A DNA stretch of 7,234 nt. Source: an uncultured Lachnospiraceae bacterium (GTDB lineage: Bacteria > Bacillota_A > Clostridia > Lachnospirales > Lachnospiraceae). The first letter of the stretch is position 1, and each line of letters begins with the position of its first letter. Both the position numbers and the translations under genes were made by a program. Shown here in pieces: positions 1 to 4,121 of the stretch. The stretch is from the NCBI GenBank assembly GCA_947302185.1, contig CAMYVI010000126.1:1-7234 (forward strand). Reading direction: 5' to 3'. A model generated the notes under the pieces. That model made no database searches, had not been told where the DNA came from, and saw nothing but the letters and a program-made list of their open reading frames with translations.

Positions 1-260
1 TTCCTATGCCCAAGAGGCCTGTAAGCAAGAAAAACATTCAACCGAAAACGGCAAAATTCAAGATTCCTATGCCCAAGAGTCCTGTAAGCAAGAAAAGAGT
101 TCAACCGAAAACGGCAAAATTCAAAATCCCTATGCCCAAGAAGCTCTCCGACAAGAAAAATATTCAACCGAAAACGACAAAATTCAAAATTCCTATGCCC
201 AAGAGGCCTGTAAGCAAGAAAAACATTCAACCGAAAACGGCAAATATCGAAATTCCTATG
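1..260. repeat. Tandem array of 63-bp units (left-edge array)
   Basis: Four units of exactly 63 bp start at 6, 69, 132 and 195, and a fifth begins at 258 and breaks down after its first codon. The array continues beyond the left edge, because the bases before position 6 match the end of a unit. Units 1 and 4 are identical over about their first 45 bases, unit 2 differs at a few sites, and unit 3 is replaced over about 12 bases after its AAG. The period is a multiple of three and both strands have a frame open across the array, so coding potential alone cannot decide what it is. A core in each well-conserved unit (21-40 in unit 1) resembles the 40-bp repeats at 3816-4094. The period and copies are read directly; the function is unknown. 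Confidence 0.95.
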
Positions 261-287
261 CCACCACCCCTATCAGCCCGGTTATAA
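3..287 (+). CDS. Possible C-terminal part of a lysine-rich 21-residue-repeat protein (5' partial, doubtful)
   Basis: This frame is open from the left edge to a TAA at 285-287 and encodes 21-residue repeats of the type MPK-RPVSKK-NIQPKTAKFKIP. It is very rich in Lys and Pro, with no hydrophobic segment or recognisable domain. If real, it would be the basic tail of a protein that starts outside the window, since the repeat continues into the edge. It is convergent with the kinase gene, with six bases between the two stops. In favour of coding: the period is 21 codons and a few differences between units are synonymous (AAG/AAA, ATT/ATC, AAC/AAT). Against it: other differences change residues freely, the opposite strand is also open, no ribosome binding site or start is visible, and the unit resembles the clearly non-coding 40-bp repeats further right. 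I do not recognise a family. Confidence 0.3.
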   Translation, partial: PMPKRPVSKKNIQPKTAKFKIPMPKSPVSKKRVQPKTAKFKIPMPKKLSDKKNIQPKTTKFKIPMPKRPVSKKNIQPKTANIEIPMPPPLSARL

Positions 288-293
288 ATCTAA

Positions 294-1652
294 TCAGGAG
301 TCTGTCTCCGCCCCCCTGCAATACACACGAATCTCGGTCCCCATCCCGGTCTCGCTGTCAAGCTCGATTCGGGCTCCGATATGTTCGACGATGTGCTTCA
401 CAATGGCGAGACCGAGGCCTGTGCCGCCGGTCTGCTTGGACCGGCTCTTATCAACTCTGTAGAACCGCTCAAATATCCGCTCCTGATCAGCCTTAGGAAT
501 CCCTATGCCGGTATCCCTGACGCTCACGACTATTTCGCCTTCTTCCTCACGAAGCGAAACGTAAACGTGACCTCCTGGATTGTTGTACCGGACCGCGTTA
601 TCGCAAAGGTTGTAAATGAGTTCTTCATAGAGCTGCGGGTCGCCGATGGTCAGGCAGCGGACCTCGTCGGGATCCTGTGAGGGACCGTTTACAGCGCTTA
701 TAGTTTGCAAATGCAACGTGATGTTTTGTTCCGCCGCTTTAAACTCAAGCGTGCCGAGGCACTGCTTTGCAATTTCGGTCAGGCTAACTTCTTCTGCAAC
801 ATCGCTTTTTACCGTGTCCAGTTCCGAAAGTCTGATTACATCGTTAATGAGCGTAAGCAAGCGGTCGGAATTCTTGTGAATCTGCTTCGCATAAGTAGAG
901 ACCTGATCAGGCGGAATCATGCCTGTCTCCATCAGCTCCGCATAGCCGGAAATGGCTGTGAGCGGTGTTTTGAGCTCATGTGAAACGTTGGCGGTAAATT
1001 CCTGCCGCATGTTGGCGTCTCTCATAATTTCCTCGTGCTGCGAGCGTATTTTTTTGACAAATGGCTTCAGCTCCGGATATATCTCATCATCGTTCACGCT
1101 GTCTATGTCTTGCGCAATCTGATTGATCGGGCGAACGATACTATTGGTCATAACTCTGGAGAATCCGATGAAAATGACACTCAGCAAAAGTAGCAGCACT
1201 GCCAGCATCGGGAGGATGTTTGTAATGAGTGATGTCAGTGAGCTGCCTTCCTTGGCGACTCGCAAAACGTTGCCGTTAACAAGCCTTATTGCATAATAGT
1301 ATGCGTCGTTGCTGAGTGTCGAGGATTTGCGAGTAGCTTGTCCTTCACCGTCGCGGAAGGCTGCGATGACTTCCGGCCTCTCATTGTGGTTTTCGAGTGT
1401 ACTGACGTCGGTTCTTGAGTCAAATACCGCTTCTCCGCTCTCATCTATCAGTGTCACTCGAATGTCATTCGGAATATTCAGTTCCGGTTCGTTTAACAGG
1501 TCTTCGCCCGACAGCATTTCAGCATACAGACGAAGATCTAAGAAGACTTCACGTTTAAGTGCACCATAGAAGGCATAGGCTGTGATGCCTGTGCACAGAA
1601 TGATGCTGATCAGTGTGATGATTGTGAATTGAATATTGATTTTGTATCGCAA
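294..1652 (-). CDS. PhoR-type two-component sensor histidine kinase
   Basis: This membrane histidine kinase (452 residues) autophosphorylates on a conserved His and passes the phosphate to the response regulator encoded just upstream. Visible in order: a transmembrane helix at about 9-29; an extracytoplasmic sensor at about 30-140 with the VTLIDESGEAVFDSR and ERPEV segments typical of clostridial PhoR-like kinases; a second helix at about 145-165; a HAMP-like linker; the HisKA H-box FTANVSHELKTPLTA with His225; and an ATPase domain with N-box (NLCDNAVRYNN, about 348-358), G1 box DTGIGI (380-385), F-box ERFYRVDKSRS and G2 box GGTGLGL (409-415). All catalytic motifs are intact and the length is normal. 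The start is TTG, chosen because GAGG lies 8 bases upstream and the first helix follows at once. A 207-bp gap separates it from the regulator stop, unusual for such a pair. The sensed signal is not deducible; phosphate is only one possibility. Confidence 0.95.
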   Translation of the reverse strand: MRYKINIQFTIITLISIILCTGITAYAFYGALKREVFLDLRLYAEMLSGEDLLNEPELNIPNDIRVTLIDESGEAVFDSRTDVSTLENHNERPEVIAAFRDGEGQATRKSSTLSNDAYYYAIRLVNGNVLRVAKEGSSLTSLITNILPMLAVLLLLLSVIFIGFSRVMTNSIVRPINQIAQDIDSVNDDEIYPELKPFVKKIRSQHEEIMRDANMRQEFTANVSHELKTPLTAISGYAELMETGMIPPDQVSTYAKQIHKNSDRLLTLINDVIRLSELDTVKSDVAEEVSLTEIAKQCLGTLEFKAAEQNITLHLQTISAVNGPSQDPDEVRCLTIGDPQLYEELIYNLCDNAVRYNNPGGHVYVSLREEEGEIVVSVRDTGIGIPKADQERIFERFYRVDKSRSKQTGGTGLGLAIVKHIVEHIGARIELDSETGMGTEIRVYCRGAETDS

Positions 1653-1660
1653 GGTATGTT

Positions 1661-1664
1661 CCTC
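1661..1664 (-). promoter_or_regulatory. Ribosome binding site of the kinase (supports the TTG start)
   Basis: On the minus strand GAGG is followed by 8 bases and then TTG at 1652-1650. No ATG lies at a comparable position, so this site decides the non-AUG start. Confidence 0.7.
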
Positions 1665-1708
1665 AGCGTTTTGTGTTCTTTATTCGAACCGCCTATTTGA
1701 ATTGTAAT

Positions 1709-1723
1709 GCTCTCTAAGAGAGC
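1709..1723. promoter_or_regulatory. Perfect palindrome GCTCTCT-A-AGAGAGC flanked by GTAAT direct repeats
   Basis: Seven-base arms surround a single central base. The palindrome is flanked on both sides by the same pentamer GTAAT (1704-1708 and 1724-1728). It lies about 57 bases upstream of the kinase start. On the minus strand a TACAAT hexamer (1701-1706) just downstream resembles a -10 box, but no good -35 box is present at the right distance. It could be an operator for the kinase gene or a small RNA hairpin in the gap between regulator and kinase. No T-tract follows on either strand, so it is not a standard terminator. Confidence 0.55.
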
Positions 1724-1847
1724 GTAATATCGCACAGCAAATGTAATTCCTATTACCTATACGATTAGTATCGCCCGTAAAGGAAATGTGATATCGCACA
1801 GCAAATGTAATTCCTATTACCTATATGCTCAGTACCGCCCGCATAGC
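1724..1847. repeat. 64-bp tandem duplication between regulator and kinase
   Basis: Two copies begin at 1724 and 1788, exactly 64 bp apart. About 38 bases near the left of each copy are identical (atatcgcacagc onward); the rest differ by scattered substitutions. Each copy contains the inverted repeat GTAAT-TCCT-ATTAC (1743-1756 and 1807-1820), which reuses the pentamer flanking the neighbouring palindrome. The whole 207-bp gap lacks an open reading frame that looks like a gene. The duplication is seen directly; a binding-site role is inference. Confidence 0.9.
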
Positions 1848-1859
1848 GGACTGATTCGT

Positions 1860-2543
1860 TCAGCGCCGGCCTTCCTCTATCCTGTATCCGACATTCTTTA
1901 CCGTGCGAATATAGTCGCCTGCTTCTCCAAGTTTTTTTCTGAGCGTCATAATATGCACATCCAAAGTTCTGGATTCCCCTTCAAAGTCAGTATCCCATAC
2001 CTTAACCATGAGCTCGCTCCTGGTAATCGCGGCTTCGCGATGCATAGTCAAATATTTCAACAGCTCGAATTCCTTATAAGTCAAAGAGATTTCTTCTGCA
2101 TCTACGAAGACGCGTCTTTGCACAAGATCGATCTTAAGCTTGCCGAGTTCAATGATGTCGGACTGGACATTTCTCTCACTTCTCCGAAGTACTGCTTTTA
2201 CGCGAGAGATCAGCTCCATAATACCGAACGGTTTGGTAAGATAATCGTCTGCTCCGCTGTCGAGTCCCCTGACTTTATCCAGTTCCGTTGTCTTGGCGGT
2301 GACAAATATAACCGGCAGTGCCGCAGTTTTCTCATTCTCGCGCAGCTTTTTCAGAATCATGAGCCCGTCTTCATCACCGAGCATGATATCAAGGAGAACA
2401 AGATCTGGGAGATGGCGACTTATACTGCTCCAGAACTCAGCTGCACAAGTGCAGGAAATGACATCGTAGCCGATGTTTTTCAGAGCTATCGTTTCAATGT
2501 CATTAATGTCGAGATCGTCTTCGACAACGATGATGGTGGCCAT
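1860..2543 (-). CDS. OmpR/PhoB-family response regulator
   Basis: A 227-residue two-component response regulator: phosphorylation in the N-terminal receiver alters DNA binding by the C-terminal winged helix. The receiver (1 to about 120) has the acidic pair Glu8-Asp9-Asp10, phosphoacceptor Asp52 in LVLLDIMLGDEDG, Thr82 in FVTAK and Lys104 in LTKPF. The winged-helix domain (about 130-225) has the family signatures SLTYKEFELLKYL, a recognition-helix region ESRTLDVHIMTLRKKLG and the wing TVKNVGYRI. Length and residues are those of a complete PhoP/PhoB-like regulator. ATG at 2541-2543 is preceded by AAAGGAG with 7 bases between. The partner kinase lies downstream on the same strand after 207 bp, and the EamA transporter lies 98 bp upstream, so all three could be one operon. 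Target genes cannot be read here, though autoregulation through the palindromes on either side is plausible. Confidence 0.96.
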   Translation of the reverse strand: MATIIVVEDDLDINDIETIALKNIGYDVISCTCAAEFWSSISRHLPDLVLLDIMLGDEDGLMILKKLRENEKTAALPVIFVTAKTTELDKVRGLDSGADDYLTKPFGIMELISRVKAVLRRSERNVQSDIIELGKLKIDLVQRRVFVDAEEISLTYKEFELLKYLTMHREAAITRSELMVKVWDTDFEGESRTLDVHIMTLRKKLGEAGDYIRTVKNVGYRIEEGRR

Positions 2544-2580
2544 AGAGAGACTCCTTTCAGAATTCAGATCGATAAGACAT

Positions 2581-2611
2581 ATTATCGGAACCGCTTCGCG
2601 AACCCGATAAT
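2581..2611. promoter_or_regulatory. 8-bp inverted repeat upstream of the response regulator
   Basis: ATTATCGG (2581-2588) and CCGATAAT (2604-2611) are exact inverted copies with 15 bases between. On the minus strand the inner part can add wobble pairs and a CGC/GCG stem with a GAA loop. It lies about 40 bases upstream of the regulator start. A further GATAA at 2571-2575 pairs with TTATC at 2582-2586. It could be an operator (autoregulation) or a leader hairpin. It has no T-tract, so a standard terminator is unlikely. Confidence 0.6.
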
Positions 2612-2619
2612 CGAAATGC

Positions 2620-2635
2620 GGCCGATAAATCGGCC
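2620..2635. promoter_or_regulatory. GC-rich palindrome GGCCGAT-AA-ATCGGCC just after the transporter stop
   Basis: Perfect 7-base arms around two bases, six bases downstream of the transporter TAG on the minus strand. The position suits a transcript-end hairpin, but the bases that follow on the minus strand are GCATTTCG, not a T-run, so intrinsic termination would be weak. It may stabilise the 3' end of the transporter message or serve as an operator for the regulator gene, together with the neighbouring GATAA motifs. Confidence 0.5.
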
Positions 2636-2641
2636 TTAAGA

Positions 2642-3568
2642 CTAGTCGGCTTTTCCGGCAGATCGTGCGGGCAGATTACACATCACGATAGCAGCAAGTA
2701 CAAGCGCAATTCCGATAATGTTTCCGGGTGTCAGATTCTCGTGAAAAATGAATACGCCAATCAGTGTAGCCACGACCGGCTCGATTGAAGCGATGATCGC
2801 CGCTTTTCCGGTTTCCACGCCAGACAACCCAAAATTGTATGTAATATATGGGATTACTGTGGTAATAAGTCCGCATAGGACTGAGAACATTCCCATCGAG
2901 ACACTTGATGTACACACTGAATAAATATTCCTCACGTCGACCAGAGGTATACATGCGAGCGTCGCAAAAAGAAACGTGTACAGATTGATTGTAAAACTAT
3001 GATAGCCTTTTTCCAATGCGTATCTGCCAAAGATTGAATACATCGCATATCCCAGACCGGCGCCGAGACCTAAAAGGATAGCAGGTAAGGTCAAATGCAC
3101 CGGACTACCCACAATTCCCGTAACAAAGCAGCATCCGGCAAATGTTGCAATCAGTGCAATCACTTTGACCGCCGTTATCCTTTCGCGGAACAGAACGGCT
3201 GACATAAGCATTACAAATACCGGCGCCGTATATAACATGACCGCAGCTACCGAAAGAGAGGATATCTCTATCAATCTGAAATAGCAGAAATTGAAAAAGA
3301 CCATACTGACAATGCCGGTTCCGATGAAACACCAGATGTCTCTTAAGTTAATTTTCAGCAGCTTCCTGTCATATATGGCAAGAAATATCGCCATAAAGAT
3401 GACCGTGAACACGGAGCGTATGGCAACAATGTCCATGGATACCAGATTCAGCGCATTGAAGCGTCTCACGAAGATACCTATACTTCCCCAACAGGTGCCT
3501 GCCAGTAAAATAAAGAAAATACTCAGAGCACCTTTTTTATTGTAAATGTTGTCCCTGTTAGCTTCCAT
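2642..3568 (-). CDS. EamA/DMT-family transporter
   Basis: This integral membrane protein of 308 residues belongs to the drug/metabolite transporter superfamily. It has two EamA domains (about 14-150 and 163-298), each of about five hydrophobic helices, for ten in total. The end of each half carries the usual family pattern: SLSVAAVMLYTAPVFVMLMSAVLFRE for the first and GVETGKAAIIASIEPVVATLIG with FHENLTPGNIIG for the second. The family exports or imports small metabolites such as amino acids, and the substrate cannot be told from sequence. I start at ATG 3566-3568 because AAGGA lies 7 bases upstream. A TTG ten codons earlier (3598) keeps the frame open but has no ribosome binding site. The gene has its own good promoter on the minus strand and precedes the regulator and kinase genes in the same direction. 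Length and topology look complete. Confidence 0.93.
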   Translation of the reverse strand: MEANRDNIYNKKGALSIFFILLAGTCWGSIGIFVRRFNALNLVSMDIVAIRSVFTVIFMAIFLAIYDRKLLKINLRDIWCFIGTGIVSMVFFNFCYFRLIEISSLSVAAVMLYTAPVFVMLMSAVLFRERITAVKVIALIATFAGCCFVTGIVGSPVHLTLPAILLGLGAGLGYAMYSIFGRYALEKGYHSFTINLYTFLFATLACIPLVDVRNIYSVCTSSVSMGMFSVLCGLITTVIPYITYNFGLSGVETGKAAIIASIEPVVATLIGVFIFHENLTPGNIIGIALVLAAIVMCNLPARSAGKAD

Positions 3569-3575
3569 TTCTGTT

Positions 3576-3580
3576 TCCTT
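3576..3580 (-). promoter_or_regulatory. Ribosome binding site of the transporter
   Basis: Minus-strand AAGGA followed by 7 bases and ATG at 3568. It selects this ATG over the upstream in-frame TTG at 3598. Confidence 0.75.
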
Positions 3581-3607
3581 AGTATATTTATTCAGCAAAT
3601 ATCATTC

Positions 3608-3636
3608 AGTTTATGATTTACAATTCATGCTGTCAA
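3608..3636 (-). promoter_or_regulatory. Sigma-A-type promoter for the transporter gene
   Basis: On the minus strand a perfect -35 TTGACA (3636-3631) is followed by a 17-base spacer and a -10 hexamer TAAACT (3613-3608, four of six matches). The predicted transcript starts near 3601, about 33 bases before the ATG. It probably also drives the regulator and kinase, since no comparable promoter is visible between the genes. Confidence 0.65.
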
Positions 3637-3729
3637 GCGTTCGATGAAGATGTCGGAGAGTGCGTTCAAAAGAGGGCCAGAGAGTAGTAGACCAGTGTTA
3701 ATGGGATTGTGCTGAATGGTTTGCGGATG

Positions 3730-3743
3730 TGTGAGACTTCACA
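3730..3743. promoter_or_regulatory. Palindrome TGTGA-GACT-TCACA over the glgX -35 box
   Basis: Exact 5-base inverted repeats separated by four bases. The right arm is part of the predicted -35 box TTCACA of the glgX promoter, so a repressor bound here would block RNA polymerase. The arms match those of CRP-type sites, but the spacer is four rather than six bases and this lineage does not normally use cAMP-CRP, so the factor is unknown. Confidence 0.4.
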
Positions 3744-3766
3744 AAAAACTTTGATGGTTGTATACT
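3738..3766 (+). promoter_or_regulatory. Predicted sigma-A-type promoter for glgX
   Basis: TTCACA (3738-3743, five of six) is followed by a 17-base spacer and TATACT (3761-3766, five of six). Transcription would begin near 3773, giving a leader of about 350 nt that contains the whole 40-bp repeat array before the glgX start. Between 3569 and 3815 I see the two divergent promoters and nothing that looks like a gene. Confidence 0.6.
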
Positions 3767-3815
3767 GAAACAGGTAAAGCTGTTAAGCAATGAAGCTATG
3801 TTCCATACAATGTTG

Positions 3816-4094
3816 TACGAGAAGCATTCACGATGCCCGAAATACGTCGGCAAGTACGAGAAGCATTCACGATGCCCCGAAATACGCCGGTAAGTACGTG
3901 AACCATTTACGATGCCTCGAAATATGCCGGCAAGTACGAGAAGCATTCACGATGCCTCGAAATATGCCGGCAAGTACGAGAAGCATTCACAATGCCCCGA
4001 AATACGCCGGTAAGTACGAGAAGCATTCACGATGCCCCGAAATACACCGGAAAACACGAGAAGCATTCACAATGCCCTGAAATACACCGGAAAA
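3816..4094 (+). repeat. Seven tandem 39/40-bp hairpin-forming repeats in the glgX leader
   Basis: Units start at 3816 (39 bp, one C missing), 3855, 3895, 3935, 3975, 4015 and 4055 (40 bp each). A decayed eighth copy (4095 to about 4110) runs into the ribosome binding site. Each unit carries GCATT-CAC-(G/A)ATGC, a five-pair hairpin where G or A gives a U-G or U-A closing pair. Outside it, CGAG pairs fully with CTCG in unit 4 and partly elsewhere. The 40-bp period is not a multiple of three, so the reading frame rotates from unit to unit and the array is not protein-coding. No variable spacers separate the units, so it is not CRISPR. The units most like each other are neighbours, as expected for expansion by slippage or unequal recombination. 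Confidence 0.95.
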
Positions 4095-4111
4095 TGCCTG
4101 AACATTTCCCC

Positions 4112-4117
4112 AGGAGG
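4112..4117 (+). promoter_or_regulatory. AGGAGG ribosome binding site of glgX
   Basis: A perfect AGGAGG lies 4 bases before ATG 4122, a slightly short spacing. It fixes the start at 4122 although the frame stays open upstream through the repeats to 4032. Part of it (CAGG, 4111-4114) could pair with CCTG at 4097-4100. Confidence 0.85.
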
Positions 4118-4121
4118 CCCC

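Noticed and set aside
2620..2635. Intrinsic terminator after the transporter
   Set aside because: The hairpin is good but neither strand shows a following T-run, so I list it only as a palindrome.
1788..2639. 283-codon open frame on the plus strand
   Set aside because: It is antisense to the complete response regulator and spans the palindromic gaps; it has no domain or good ribosome binding site.
3569..3598. TTG start at 3598 for the transporter
   Set aside because: No ribosome binding site precedes it, while ATG 3568 has AAGGA at 7 bases.
3790..4080. Coding frame through the 40-bp repeats
   Set aside because: The period is 40 bp and one unit is 39 bp, so the reading frame changes from unit to unit; there is no ribosome binding site and the peptide is only rotated repeat sequence.
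3816..4094. CRISPR array
   Set aside because: The whole 40-bp unit is repeated without variable spacers, and no cas gene is present, so it is a simple tandem repeat.
1..4094. Insertion sequence or transposon ends
   Set aside because: No transposase gene, terminal inverted repeats or target-site duplication was seen; the two arrays are direct, internally repeated and unlike IS ends.
4032..4121. Upstream start of glgX adding 30 residues
   Set aside because: The extra residues are translated repeat sequence, while ATG 4122 has a perfect AGGAGG and is followed by the normal N-terminal domain.
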